Positions 15,814-25,099 of a stretch of DNA of 64,000 nt are shown here, one piece after another (positions within the stretch are counted from its first letter, which is position 1; each line of letters begins with the position of its first letter). The stretch lies in the NCBI GenBank assembly GCA_910579935.1, contig CAJTVQ010000002.1:1-64000 (forward strand). Reading direction: 5' to 3'. Position numbers and translations under genes: made by a program. The DNA is from an uncultured Lachnospiraceae bacterium (GTDB lineage: Bacteria > Bacillota > Clostridia > Lachnospirales > Lachnospiraceae). The notes beneath the pieces are model-generated. The model did no database searches. It was not told the origin of the DNA and saw only the letters and a program-made list of their open reading frames with translations.

Positions 15814-16485
15814 ATGGGAATACATGAAATTATAAAGAATTCGGTATTGGAACTGTATAACGGGGAGATCGATCTGAAAAAAATAATTCTTGTGGTAGGA
15901 GCCACGGCCGTACTGGCGGTCTACTTGTTCGCCGTTTATCAGATCGTGACGAGGAAGACTTTTTACAGCAGGAATTTTAATATTTCCCTGGTCGCGCTGG
16001 CGGTGATAACGACGGGGATTATTCTGACCATACAGACAAGCATCGTAGTTTCGCTTGGTATGGTGGGGGCGTTGTCCATTGTCCGTTTCAGGACGGCGGT
16101 GAAGGAGCCTATGGATCTGATTTTTCTGTTTTGGGCTATTTCCATCGGAATCATCTGCGGAGCGGGGCTGTTCGAGGTGGCGGTTATAATCAGTTTTGCC
16201 GTGACAATATTGATTTTTATGCTGGATCAGGTTCCGGTGTCAAGGGCGCCTCTTATTCTGATCGTCAATGCGGATAAGTTCGAGTGCAAGGAATCGGTAG
16301 ACGGAGTCCTGAAAGAAACGTGCCGCTGGTTCCGTATTAAGTCAAGAAATGTATCGGAAAACCAGACAGACATGGTATATGAAATCCGTACGGCCAAAGA
16401 GGATGAGTGCTTAAAGGCGGTTCGGGAAATCAAGGGAATCCGGTCGGTTTCCATGATCGATCATGACGGGGAGACGACTTTTTAA
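15814..16485 (+). CDS. DUF4956 membrane protein, partner of the VTC protein
   Basis: 223 residues. Three to four membrane segments lie in the first 140 residues, with the conserved loop GMVGALSIVRFRTAVKEPMDL between segments. The C-terminal 75 residues form a soluble, regulatory-like domain. The gene follows the VTC gene by 33 bases with AGGAGG upstream. In Lachnospiraceae and other bacteria DUF4956, VTC and CotH genes often stand together. A role in polyphosphate handling is inferred. Confidence 0.85.
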   Translation: MGIHEIIKNSVLELYNGEIDLKKIILVVGATAVLAVYLFAVYQIVTRKTFYSRNFNISLVALAVITTGIILTIQTSIVVSLGMVGALSIVRFRTAVKEPMDLIFLFWAISIGIICGAGLFEVAVIISFAVTILIFMLDQVPVSRAPLILIVNADKFECKESVDGVLKETCRWFRIKSRNVSENQTDMVYEIRTAKEDECLKAVREIKGIRSVSMIDHDGETTF

Positions 16486-16540
16486 GCCGTTATTAACAGT
16501 TCTTTGGGGAGACGGGACGGATAAGGAGAAGGATTGCCCC

Positions 16541-16569
16541 TTGTAATCCTGCCGCACATTTAGTACAAT
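16541..16569 (+). promoter_or_regulatory. Promoter of the ecf operon
   Basis: TTGTAA (16541-16546), 17-base spacer, TACAAT (16564-16569), 59 bases before ecfA1. Nearly the same sequence drives the VTC gene at 14998-15026. Confidence 0.7.
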
Positions 16570-16628
16570 AAAGACCGTGACAGGCATTGTAAACTCAGAA
16601 ACGGGAACAGGCAGCGGACGGAAAGAAT

Positions 16629-17474
16629 ATGGGAATCATAGAAACGAAAAAACTTATTTTTGAATATATCAGGCGGGACGAGGAAGGCAATGTGGAAGGC
16701 ATTACCCGCGCCGTGGATGAGGTGGACCTGGATATTAAACAGGGGGACTTTGTGGCGGTTCTGGGGCATAACGGTTCCGGAAAATCCACATTGGCCAAAC
16801 ATCTCAACGCGATCTTATATCCCACCGGGGGGACGGTATGGGTGGACGGAAAGGATACCATGGAGGAAGATCATCTGTGGGATATCCGTCAGACCGCCGG
16901 AATGGTGTTTCAGAATCCTGATAACCAGATCATCGGGCAGGTCGTGGAAGAAGACGTGGGGTTCGGACCGGAAAATATGGGAGTACCCACGAAAGAGATA
17001 TGGGAGCGGGTGGAAGAGAGCCTGAAGGCAGTAGGGATGTACAAGTACCGGAAACATTCCCCGAATAAGCTGTCCGGCGGGCAGAAGCAGAGGGTTTCGA
17101 TCGCGGGGGTCATTGCGATGCATCCGAAGTGTATCATCCTGGATGAGCCTACGGCGATGCTGGACCCCAACGGGAGGAAAGAGGTTATCCGCGCCGTTCG
17201 GGCCCTGAACCATGCGGAGGGCATTACGGTGGTGCTGATTACCCACTATATGGAAGAAATTATCCACGCAGACAAGGCGGTTGTGATGGATAAGGGGCAT
17301 GTAGCCATGCAGGGGACACCGCGGGAGATTTTTTCCCAGGTGGAAAAACTAAAGGAACTGCGTTTGGATGTGCCGCAGGTCACACTGCTCGCTTATGAAC
17401 TGAAAAAAAGCGGGATAGACCTGCCGGACGGGATACTGACCTGTGAAGAGTTAATAGAGGCGCTGCATCTGTAA
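16629..17474 (+). CDS. ecfA1: ECF transporter ATPase EcfA1
   Basis: 281 residues. ATP-binding subunit of the energy-coupling factor module that powers vitamin- and metal-uptake S components. Walker A is GHNGSGKS (about 46-53), then Q-loop MVFQNPDNQI, signature LSGGQKQRVSIAG, Walker B CIILDEPTAMLDP and switch His in LITHYMEE. It has the extended C-terminal dimer region of ECF ATPases. It forms an operon with ecfA2, ecfT and truA. Confidence 0.95.
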   Translation: MGIIETKKLIFEYIRRDEEGNVEGITRAVDEVDLDIKQGDFVAVLGHNGSGKSTLAKHLNAILYPTGGTVWVDGKDTMEEDHLWDIRQTAGMVFQNPDNQIIGQVVEEDVGFGPENMGVPTKEIWERVEESLKAVGMYKYRKHSPNKLSGGQKQRVSIAGVIAMHPKCIILDEPTAMLDPNGRKEVIRAVRALNHAEGITVVLITHYMEEIIHADKAVVMDKGHVAMQGTPREIFSQVEKLKELRLDVPQVTLLAYELKKSGIDLPDGILTCEELIEALHL

Positions 17475-17537
17475 AGACAGCGGGTACGGGCAGACGGCAG
17501 GAATAAACCGGACAGCGGAAAAGGAGCAAAGCGGGAA

Positions 17538-18395
17538 ATGGCAATTATTCTGGATCATGTGAGCCATATATATGAGGCCGGCACGGCGATGGAAGCGGCG
17601 GCGTTGAAGGACGTGAATCTGGTCATACCGGACGGGCAGTTTATCGGCCTGATCGGGCATACGGGTTCGGGGAAGTCCACGCTGGTACAGCATCTGAACG
17701 GACTGATGAAGCCGACTTCGGGAAATATTTATTACAACGGTGCGGATATTCATGAAGAAGGGTATGACAAAAAGGGCCTGCGCAGCAAAGTGGGGCTGGT
17801 GTTCCAATATCCGGAGCATCAGTTGTTTGAGATTGACGTTTTTAAGGATGTATGTTTCGGTCCCAAAAACATGGGATTGGAAGAGAAGGAAGTGGAACTC
17901 CGGGCATATGAGGCATTGAAGCAGGTAGGACTGGAGGATGAATATTTTTACCAGTCTCCCTTTGACCTGTCGGGCGGTCAGAAGAGGAGAGTGGCGATAG
18001 CGGGCGTGCTGGCCATGAAACCGGAGGTGCTGATTCTGGATGAACCGACGGCGGGACTGGACCCGAAGGGACGGGATGAGATATTGGACCAGATAGCCCT
18101 GCTTCGGGAAAAAACGGGAATTACGGTGGTTCTCGTTTCGCACAGTATGGAAGATGTGGCAAAATATGTGGACCGTATTATCGTCATGAATCAGGGATGC
18201 GTGATGTATGACGATGAGCCGGGAATGGTATTCCGGCATTATAAAGAGCTGGAACAGGTCGGTCTGGCAGCGCCGCAGGTAACCTATATCATGCAGGAAC
18301 TGAAGAAAAAAGGGATGGATGTGAACGCGGATGTCATAACGATAGAGGAAGCCAGGGATGAAATACGGAAGGCGCTGAAGAAGAATGGTTCGTAA
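17538..18395 (+). CDS. ecfA2: ECF transporter ATPase EcfA2
   Basis: 285 residues. The second, non-identical ATPase of the ECF module. Walker A is GHTGSGKS, Q-loop VFQYPEHQLFE, signature LSGGQKRRVAIAG, Walker B VLILDEPTAGLDP and H-loop VLVSHSMED. The EHQLFE and NMGL segments are typical of EcfA2. The stop TAA 18393-18395 is directly followed by an ATG in the ecfT frame. Confidence 0.95.
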   Translation: MAIILDHVSHIYEAGTAMEAAALKDVNLVIPDGQFIGLIGHTGSGKSTLVQHLNGLMKPTSGNIYYNGADIHEEGYDKKGLRSKVGLVFQYPEHQLFEIDVFKDVCFGPKNMGLEEKEVELRAYEALKQVGLEDEYFYQSPFDLSGGQKRRVAIAGVLAMKPEVLILDEPTAGLDPKGRDEILDQIALLREKTGITVVLVSHSMEDVAKYVDRIIVMNQGCVMYDDEPGMVFRHYKELEQVGLAAPQVTYIMQELKKKGMDVNADVITIEEARDEIRKALKKNGS

Positions 18396-18473
18396 ATGAT
18401 CCGCAAACTTGCCGGCCTATTTAGCGATAGTTCCCCAAAAGGCCGGAAACGGAAGCAGGAGGATGCAGGGAAA

Positions 18474-19295
18474 ATGCTCAGGGATATTACGTTGGGACAA
18501 TATTATCAGACGGATTCCGTTATCCACAGGCTGGACCCCAGGGTAAAGCTGTCGGCAACGGTATTGTTTATTATTTCCCTTTTTGTTGTAGACAATTTTA
18601 TAGGATATATCATAGCGGCCGTATTTTTGGCCTGTATGGTGAAGATTTCCAAAGTTCCTTTCCGCTTTATGGTAAAGGGGATGAAATCCATTGTTTTCCT
18701 GCTGCTGATCGCGGTAGTATTTAATTTATTCCTGACGCCGGGTGAGGCAGTGCTTACGGTATGGAAGCTTACCGTGACCAGGGAAGGGATACGGATAGCG
18801 GCGATGATGGCGGTGCGGCTGGTATTTCTGATCATCGGCTCATCCCTGATGACACTGACCACTACTCCCAACAATCTGACGGACGGTATGGAGAAGCTGA
18901 TGGCTCCGCTGAAAATTTTCCGTGTGCCGGTGCATGAAGTGGCGATGATGATGTCCATAGCGCTCCGGTTTATTCCGATTCTGCTGGAAGAAACAGATAA
19001 GATCATGAAGGCGCAGATTGCAAGGGGAGCGGATTTTGAAAGCGGCAGCCTGATCAAAAAGGCGAAGGCAATGGTGCCCCTTTTGGTGCCGCTGTTTATC
19101 TCTGCTTTCCGGCGGGCGAATGACCTGGCAATGGCAATGGAAGCCAGGTGTTACCGGGGCGGGGAACACCGGACGAAGATGAAGCCGCTGGTATATCAGA
19201 AAAGGGACAGACTGGGATACCTTATCATGTTCGCTTATCTGGCGGTCTGTATTTACTTCGGACGGATTTTTCAGATTCAGCAGCTTATCCGTTAG
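18474..19295 (+). CDS. ecfT: ECF transporter transmembrane subunit EcfT
   Basis: 273 residues from ATG 18474 (MLRDITLGQYYQ), with AGGAGG at 18457-18462. The frame is open to ATG 18396, abutting the ecfA2 stop, which would add 26 basic residues; that start cannot be excluded. About five to six membrane segments. The coupling-helix region near the C-terminus has the ARG motif (AQIARGADFE) and a second ARC-type motif (MEARCYRGG) that touch the ATPases. Confidence 0.92.
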   Translation: MLRDITLGQYYQTDSVIHRLDPRVKLSATVLFIISLFVVDNFIGYIIAAVFLACMVKISKVPFRFMVKGMKSIVFLLLIAVVFNLFLTPGEAVLTVWKLTVTREGIRIAAMMAVRLVFLIIGSSLMTLTTTPNNLTDGMEKLMAPLKIFRVPVHEVAMMMSIALRFIPILLEETDKIMKAQIARGADFESGSLIKKAKAMVPLLVPLFISAFRRANDLAMAMEARCYRGGEHRTKMKPLVYQKRDRLGYLIMFAYLAVCIYFGRIFQIQQLIR

Positions 19296-19323
19296 AAATG
19301 GAGGCAGGGAGGACTGGGATAGA

Positions 19324-20061
19324 ATGAAACGTGTCATGCTGACCGTCGCTTATGACGGTACTGCTTACAGCGGTTATCAGGTGCAGGAAAATGCGCCGAC
19401 CATAGAGGGGGAGTTGAACCGCTGCCTGGGGAATCTGCTGAAAGAGGACATACGGGTAATCGGAGGAAGCCGCACCGATGCAGGGGTGCATGCGCTCTGC
19501 AATGTGGCGGTATTCGATACGCAGGCACGGATGCCGGGAGAAAAAATGTCCTATGCCCTGAACCAGCGCCTTCCGGAGGACATCCGTATCCGGGAGGCCA
19601 AGGAAGTGGCGGAGGATTTTCATCCCCGACACTGTGCCAGCAGGAAAACATACGAGTACAAGATCGTGAATTCGGCTTTCCCGATTCCGACCAAAAGGCT
19701 CTATTCCCATTTTACTTATGTGCCGCTGGATGCGGGCAGGATGCAGGAGGCGGCATCATATCTGGAAGGGGAGCATGATTTTAAGAGTTTCTGCAGCGCC
19801 GGAAGCCAGGCGGAGAGTACGGTAAGGAGAATTTATGACCTGAACGTAATCCGGGAGGGCGAGGAGATTACCATACGGGTGACGGGAAACGGTTTTTTAT
19901 ATAATATGGTACGGATTATTGCCGGAACGCTAATGGAAACCGGAAGAGGCGTATGGGAACCGGAATATATGACGGAAATCCTGCAAAAAAAGAACCGGCA
20001 GGCGGCAGGGCCGACGGCTCCGGCCTGCGGACTCTGTCTGGTGGGATATGAGTTTGTTTAG
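19324..20061 (+). CDS. truA: tRNA pseudouridine(38-40) synthase TruA
   Basis: 245 residues, normal length. It converts uridines 38-40 of the anticodon arm to pseudouridine. The catalytic aspartate lies in GGSRTDAGVHAL. Other family marks are VAYDGTAYSGYQVQ at the N-terminus, RKTYEYKI, and the C-terminal RVTGNGFLYNMVRIIAGTL. Operon with the ecf genes, as in most Firmicutes. Confidence 0.96.
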   Translation: MKRVMLTVAYDGTAYSGYQVQENAPTIEGELNRCLGNLLKEDIRVIGGSRTDAGVHALCNVAVFDTQARMPGEKMSYALNQRLPEDIRIREAKEVAEDFHPRHCASRKTYEYKIVNSAFPIPTKRLYSHFTYVPLDAGRMQEAASYLEGEHDFKSFCSAGSQAESTVRRIYDLNVIREGEEITIRVTGNGFLYNMVRIIAGTLMETGRGVWEPEYMTEILQKKNRQAAGPTAPACGLCLVGYEFV

Positions 20062-20087
20062 GCGGCAGTTTGCAGGGGCGGCTGAGG

Positions 20088-21120
20088 GTGAAAAAAGTGA
20101 TTGGAAAATGGAAAATGCGCTGGGTGCTGCTTTTGCTGTTTATGGCATTTTCTGCAGCAGTCTGTGCGATGTGCAGGAATATGGAGCGGGAAGCAGTGGC
20201 GGCTGACGCCAGGCTGGCGGAAGAGGCAGAAGAGCAGGCCTTGCGGGTGAACCTGTACGGCAGTGACAGGACGGAATACCGGTCCGAAGTGTTTTGACAT
20301 ACGGAAGGGGAAGAAGCATATTTTCTGTTTCTGCCGGAGTGGGCATATGGAGAGCCGGGAGTAATTTTATCTTTTTCGAAAGAGGTGGAAATGGAGGGCA
20401 GGACGCTTTCCGCATATGAAAAGGTATATTTGGAAAGTCCGCAGTTTTGCATAAAGGGCGGGGAACGGGAATATTCCGTGGAGACAGTCCGGCTGTCAAA
20501 ACTGCCGTCCATTTATATTGGACACGGAATCGGGAAGCATGGAGGGCATAAAGGCAGATAAGCGTTACAGAGAGAACATGAGGGCAGCCGTATTGGACGA
20601 GACGGGAAGCGGGAAAGCGGATTTGACCGGAACCATTAAATGCCGGGGAAACGCATCCTTTACTTATGCGGAAAAGAAAAGCTATGAAATAGAATTTGAT
20701 ACGGATACGGATCTTTATGGAATGGGCGCTGCAGGGAAATGGGTTTTGCTGGCTAATTTTTTTGATCCGACTTATCTGCGGAACAGCATTACGTTTTATA
20801 TGGCAGAAAGAATGGGCATGGAAGGAACGCCGGAGTTTCGCCAGGTAGACGTTTTTGCAGACGGAGAATATCAGGGAATCTATCTACTGTGCGAAAAAGT
20901 CGAAATCCATGAGGAGCGTCTGGACATCCGCAATCTGGAAACGGAACAGGGAATCATGAGTAACAGGGAAGTGACCGGCAGGGCAAAGTTTTCGGTTCTG
21001 TCCGGGGACGGGGAAGCCGTGGTCAGGAAGGGATTCCGCTGGGATAAGGAACCGGAAGATATAAGCGGCGGATATTTGCTGGAACTGGAATCCATACCGT
21101 CCAGATATGAAGAGGAAGAG
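20088..21120 (+). pseudogene. CotH-family protein, decayed and truncated
   Basis: A CotH-like frame (spore-coat kinase CotH superfamily) with at least three lesions. After an N-terminal membrane segment (GTG 20088) a TGA stands at 20295-20297. Reading resumes as EEAYFLFLPEWAYG and then LPSIYI near 20500, where one extra G near 20520 shifts the frame into DTESGSMEGI. The rest runs through KCRGNASFTYAEKKSYEIEF, KWVLLANFFDPTYLRNSI and VDVFADGEYQGIYLLCEKVE to about 21120. There a repeat element replaces the C-terminus. CotH genes commonly neighbour VTC/DUF4956 genes, found 4 kb upstream. Confidence 0.85.
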
Positions 21121-21338
21121 GGGTTTCTCCAGGCTGCGGCACGCCCTCAAGCGGCATCCATGCGCAACAGCATAAATGCGCAACAGCATAAATGCTGTGG
21201 CTGAAATGGCCATCCGTGGCCATTTCACCTGGGCTGTGATATTCTGCCAAGAAAAATTTCCACCGGAATCCGGGCATGGGAAACAGGGAGCAACCAACCC
21301 ACCAAAGCACCCCGACAGGGGCGTCCTCCTTCACCGCC
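21121..21338. repeat. MITE-like element, copy 3, ending the CotH frame
   Basis: It begins with the core of copy 1 (TTTCTCCAGGCTGCGGCACG, tandem CAACAGCATAAATG, AAATGGCCAT hairpin) and ends with an arm like copy 2 (CCCCGACAGGGGCGTCCTCC then TTCACC). Only one long arm is present, so it is partial or the second arm lay in lost CotH sequence. The junction coincides with the end of CotH similarity. Confidence 0.8.
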
Positions 21339-21390
21339 AAACGATCTGATTAAACTGTTACTTTTTGGCTGAATTTTACATTGAAAGTTG

Positions 21391-21419
21391 TTGACACACT
21401 CGGCTGCGTATAATATAAT
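21391..21419 (+). promoter_or_regulatory. Strong sigma-A promoter for rplM-rpsI
   Basis: TTGACA (21391-21396), 17-base spacer, TATAAT (21414-21419). A near-consensus promoter fitting a ribosomal protein operon. Confidence 0.85.
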
Positions 21420-21424
21420 ATTTC

Positions 21425-21654
21425 AATGTGGCGGTGTTTTATAGCGTTATGCCAAAGCCCCGGCAGGACGTTATGATTCCGTATAACAGGATTTGATTCA
21501 GAAGCACGGACAGCAGCGCAGGGAGCGTACAGGCTGTTCATAAGTATTGTCGGAGGGAAGCCTGACGGTGTGGCCGGACATCTGCACCACGGCGGAGATG
21601 ATGACAGACAAAAGGAAAAAGTAAATTGATTTAGTTAAGCGTGGAGGTAACATA
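21425..21654 (+). other. 230-base leader of rplM
   Basis: A long untranslated leader between the promoter and the rplM start, without a gene. L13 leaders that bind L13 and control rplM-rpsI are known in Firmicutes (Rfam L13_leader). I did not derive the fold, so this stays a positional suggestion. The ribosome site GGAGG is at 21643-21647. Confidence 0.4.
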
Positions 21655-22083
21655 ATGAAAACTTTTATGGCTAGTCCGGCTACTATCGAAAGAAAATGGT
21701 ATGTAGTGGATGCTACGAATATGACACTCGGACGCCTGGCATCGGAAGTTGCCAAGGTTTTAAGAGGTAAGAACAAACCGATTTTTACTCCCCATATGGA
21801 TACCGGTGATTATGTAATTGTGGTAAACGCAGCGCAGGTGAAGGTAACGGGTAAGAAGCTGGATCAGAAAGTATATTACCATCATTCCGATTATGTAGGC
21901 GGCATGAAAGAGACTACATTAAAGGAAATGATGGCAAAGAAGCCGGAGAGAGTGGTTGAACTTGCTGTGAAAGGCATGCTTCCGAAAGGGCCTTTAGGAA
22001 GACAGATGTACAAGAAACTTCATGTATACGCAGGCGCAGAGCATCCGCATGCAGCTCAGAAGCCGGAAGCGTTAACATTTTAA
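21655..22083 (+). CDS. rplM: 50S ribosomal protein L13
   Basis: 142 residues. An early assembly protein of the large subunit. Typical parts are KTFMASPATIERKWYVVDAT, GRLASEVAKVLRGKNKPIFT and MLPKGPLGRQMYKKLHVYAG. GGAGG precedes ATG 21655. Paired with rpsI in one operon under the promoter at 21391. Confidence 0.98.
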   Translation: MKTFMASPATIERKWYVVDATNMTLGRLASEVAKVLRGKNKPIFTPHMDTGDYVIVVNAAQVKVTGKKLDQKVYYHHSDYVGGMKETTLKEMMAKKPERVVELAVKGMLPKGPLGRQMYKKLHVYAGAEHPHAAQKPEALTF

Positions 22084-22111
22084 TTAGGAAATCGGAAAGG
22101 AGAAAATTAAA

Positions 22112-22507
22112 ATGGCTAAAGCAGCAAACTGCTATGGAACTGGCAGAAGGAAAAAATCAATTGCAAGAGTATATTTGGTACCCGGCAGCGGAAAGGTTGT
22201 GATCAATAAAAGAGATATGGACGATTACTTCGGACTGGAGACTTTAAAAGTTATCGTTCGCCAGCCTCTCGTAGCTACGGATACAGTAGATAAATTTGAC
22301 ATAAAGGTGAATGTACGCGGCGGCGGATACACAGGTCAGGCAGGCGCCATCAGACACGGTATTGCAAGAGCGTTGCTTCAGGCAGATGCCGATTACAGGC
22401 CGATATTGAAAAAGGCAGGTTATCTCACAAGAGATCCTCGTATGAAAGAAAGAAAGAAGTACGGCCTCAAAGCGGCTCGTCGCGCTCCGCAGTTCTCCAA
22501 GAGATAA
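22112..22507 (+). CDS. rpsI: 30S ribosomal protein S9
   Basis: 131 residues. Its C-terminal tail reaches the P-site tRNA; the invariant ending is present (KKYGLKAARRAPQFSKR). The N-terminus YGTGRRKKSIARVYLVPGSG and the middle VRGGGYTGQAGAIRHGIARA are diagnostic. GGAAAGGAG precedes ATG 22112. A strong terminator follows. Confidence 0.98.
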   Translation: MAKAANCYGTGRRKKSIARVYLVPGSGKVVINKRDMDDYFGLETLKVIVRQPLVATDTVDKFDIKVNVRGGGYTGQAGAIRHGIARALLQADADYRPILKKAGYLTRDPRMKERKKYGLKAARRAPQFSKR

Positions 22508-22564
22508 TTCTATGGAATTTTCTTTTGAGATAGACAGAATATTCTTACAGATTCAACAATATGG

Positions 22565-22593
22565 ACTCCGCAGGTTTTTCCTGCGGAGTTTTT
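22565..22593 (+). terminator. Terminator of rplM-rpsI
   Basis: ACTCCGCAGG (22565-22574), TTTTT loop, CCTGCGGAGT (22580-22589), followed by TTTT. A perfect 10-bp stem; textbook Rho-independent form. Confidence 0.9.
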
Positions 22594-22636
22594 GACTTAA
22601 CTTTTTTAGGCATTTCGGTTATAATGGTATTGATTC

Positions 22637-23341
22637 ATGACAGAAAGGAAAAAAGGATGCAAAGCTATGCTGGCAGTTTTGTTGATCGAGATGACATGGT
22701 TTAAGGAAGACCGTACACCCAATGGCGCTTCTATAAGGAAGAAGTACGATAAGCCGGTCCGGATAGAAGATGGGATAAATCTTATAGGGAATGGGATTTT
22801 TTATAAAAAATGCTGCTATTTCCAACATGGGGACTGTGTTTTATCAGAGGATGATGTTTCGTGCCGTCCGGATAAGGAATTATATGAAACAAATTCTGGA
22901 AAAGCCTTTACCGGAGCACAGGAGCGGGAACTGAGGCGTGCAGGGCAGAGGGTTCAAAGAGTCAGACAGGATAAAGGAAGTTTTTATTCTTTGGAAAAAA
23001 TAGATGTTCCGTGTGTAACGATAAGCGAAGAGGCAGATAAATGTTACCGTATCAGGTGGTATGATGACGGGAGGGGGAGGCCAAGGCGCAGAGGCGGCAA
23101 TGAGGATTTATATAAAAAAGGTGCGAAGCTGGCGGGACAGCCGAATACGCTGAATGAAACAGCATTTATTCTGGAAGAGGAAAAGGTGGGACTGTTAAGA
23201 TATAATTACCGCTATACCTCATACGACGGGCAGTGGTATAAATATTATTGTGTGTATGCGGTGAATACAAAGGTTTTGACACAGGATATATTTATAAGGG
23301 ACTATGATTATGAGTACCTGCAGATGGCGGATTTATTTTAG
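22637..23341 (+). CDS. Hypothetical protein, unknown family
   Basis: 234 residues from ATG 22637 (ATG 22667 or later is possible). No recognised domain. The central part has several basic clusters (ERELRRAGQRVQRVRQDKGS and DDGRGRPRRRGG) and a C-terminal part rich in tyrosine (GLLRYNYRYTSYDGQWYKYY). No membrane segment. GAAAGGAAAAAAGG precedes an internal ATG, so the true start may be slightly downstream. It stands alone after the rpsI terminator and before dus. Confidence 0.65.
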   Translation: MTERKKGCKAMLAVLLIEMTWFKEDRTPNGASIRKKYDKPVRIEDGINLIGNGIFYKKCCYFQHGDCVLSEDDVSCRPDKELYETNSGKAFTGAQERELRRAGQRVQRVRQDKGSFYSLEKIDVPCVTISEEADKCYRIRWYDDGRGRPRRRGGNEDLYKKGAKLAGQPNTLNETAFILEEEKVGLLRYNYRYTSYDGQWYKYYCVYAVNTKVLTQDIFIRDYDYEYLQMADLF

Positions 23342-23422
23342 GAAGGAAGAAAACCGGGATCGTACCATGTTCCGCCGGAGGCTGGGATTATTGGAGAAAA
23401 TCGAAATGTAAGGAGCAGAAGA

Positions 23423-24400
23423 ATGGAATTTTATTTTGCGCCGCTGGAGGGCATTACGGGATACATCTACCGGAGCGCCCATCATGCTTTTTATCCGGGA
23501 ATGGATAAGTATTTCACGCCGTTCCTGTCACCGAACCAAAACCGTGCCCTGAATCCGAAGGAAATGAAGGATATAATGCAGGAACACAATCAGGGTATGC
23601 ATACGATTCCGCAGATTCTGACCAATCAGGCGGAGTATTTTCTGCGTGCGGCAGCGGAGCTTAAGGAAAAATATGGGTATGAAGAGGTCAATCTGAATCT
23701 GGGGTGTCCCTCCGGTACGGTAGTATCGAAAGGAAAAGGTGCAGGATTTCTTGCAAAACCGGAGGAACTGGATGCCTTTTTGGAACAGATATTTGAAAAA
23801 GCAGACGTGAGAGTATCGGTAAAGACCAGAATCGGAATGGCAAAGCCGGAAGAATTTTACCATATTCTGGAGTTGTTTAACAAATATCCGCTGCATGAAC
23901 TGATCGTGCATCCGCGGGTACAGAAGGATTTTTATAAAAATAAACCGGATTGGGATATGTTTGCGGAAGCGGTGCGCATCAGCAGGAATCCGTTGTGTTA
24001 TAATGGGGATATCTTTACGGTGGCGGAATATAAGAAGTTCCGCGAAACATTTCCGTCGGTGGAGAGAGTCATGATAGGCAGGGGACTGCTGGTGAATCCG
24101 GCGCTGGTGCAGGAAGCGGAGCTCTTGGAAGGGGGAATGGAGGAGACGGCGGAGTGTGGCAGTGCGGCGGCAAAGAAAACGATTCGGAATTTCCACGACC
24201 GTCTGTATGCGCAGTACCGGGAGGAATTGTCAGGGGAAACCCCGCTGCTTTATAAAATGAAGGAATTGTGGTCATATATGGTCTGTCTTTTTACGGATTA
24301 TGAAAAATATTGGAAAAAGATAAAAAAGGTGTCCAGGCTGTGTGATTATAACGAAATCATAAGGCGTCTTTTTACGGAGCAGGAATTGCGGCGGCTTTGA
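23423..24400 (+). CDS. dus: tRNA-dihydrouridine synthase
   Basis: 325 residues. It reduces uridines in tRNA using FMN and NADPH. TIM-barrel marks are APLEGITGYIYR at the N-terminus, VNLNLGCPSGTVVSKGKGAG with the catalytic Cys, VSVKTRIGM, ELIVHPRVQKDFY and the phosphate-binding MIGRGLLVNP. The C-terminal helical domain is present. AAGGAG precedes ATG 23423. The Dus subfamily (DusB-like or another) cannot be settled by eye. Confidence 0.92.
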   Translation: MEFYFAPLEGITGYIYRSAHHAFYPGMDKYFTPFLSPNQNRALNPKEMKDIMQEHNQGMHTIPQILTNQAEYFLRAAAELKEKYGYEEVNLNLGCPSGTVVSKGKGAGFLAKPEELDAFLEQIFEKADVRVSVKTRIGMAKPEEFYHILELFNKYPLHELIVHPRVQKDFYKNKPDWDMFAEAVRISRNPLCYNGDIFTVAEYKKFRETFPSVERVMIGRGLLVNPALVQEAELLEGGMEETAECGSAAAKKTIRNFHDRLYAQYREELSGETPLLYKMKELWSYMVCLFTDYEKYWKKIKKVSRLCDYNEIIRRLFTEQELRRL

Positions 24401-24527
24401 TCCGGGAAGAATCAGTTCATGCAGCGGGAGGTGCAGGATGGATGTCCGGTCGCTGCGGCGGGGATTGAAGACGCAGGGATGCACACGGCATACCGGATCT
24501 GCAGACGGACAGGAATGGAGGATGAGG

Positions 24528-25031
24528 ATGCATAATCAATTGACGGAAAATGATATTAAACGGATGGAGGAAGAAATTGAATATCGGAAACTGGTAGTAC
24601 GCAGGGAGGCATTGGATGCGGTAAAGGAAGCAAGGGCGCAAGGGGATCTGAGCGAAAACTTTGAGTATTATGCGGCGAAGAGAGAAAAGAATAAAAATGA
24701 AAGCCGTATCCGCTTTTTGGAACGGATGATCAAGACGGCGGAAATCATTTCCGATGAATCGGGAGCGGATGAAATCGGAGTGAATAATACGGTAGAGGTG
24801 GAGTTTGAAGAAGACGGCACGGTGGAAACATACAAAATCGTTACCACCATGCGCGGAAATTCTTTGGAAGGGCTTGTCAGTACGGAATCCCCCATCGGGA
24901 AAGCGCTGCTGGGACATAAGGAAGGGGACCGGGTATGCGTGCAGGTGAACGACAGCTATCAGTATTATGTCACCGTAAAAAAGATTGAGAAAACGGTGGA
25001 TGACGGAAGTGATAAGATCAGAAGTTTTTAG
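24528..25031 (+). CDS. greA: Transcription elongation factor GreA/GreB family
   Basis: 167 residues from ATG 24528, with GGAGG at 24517-24521. The frame is open further upstream, but the usual start MHNQLTENDIKRMEEEIEY fits here. The N-terminal coiled coil (about 1-75) carries the acidic tip region ARAQGDLSENFEYYAAKREK that reaches the polymerase active site to trigger cleavage of backtracked RNA. The C-terminal FKBP-like domain has STESPIGKALLGHKEGD. Confidence 0.92.
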   Translation: MHNQLTENDIKRMEEEIEYRKLVVRREALDAVKEARAQGDLSENFEYYAAKREKNKNESRIRFLERMIKTAEIISDESGADEIGVNNTVEVEFEEDGTVETYKIVTTMRGNSLEGLVSTESPIGKALLGHKEGDRVCVQVNDSYQYYVTVKKIEKTVDDGSDKIRSF

Positions 25032-25099
25032 GGTGGTATGGAAAAAAGAAGTTGAAATCAGAAGTTGAAATCAGAAACTGAGATCGGAAGGGAAGAAAT

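Noticed and set aside
17451..18239. 262-codon minus-strand frame opposite ecfA2
   Set aside because: Shadow of a conserved ABC ATPase gene; composition (many His, Gln, Arg) is typical of antisense reading.
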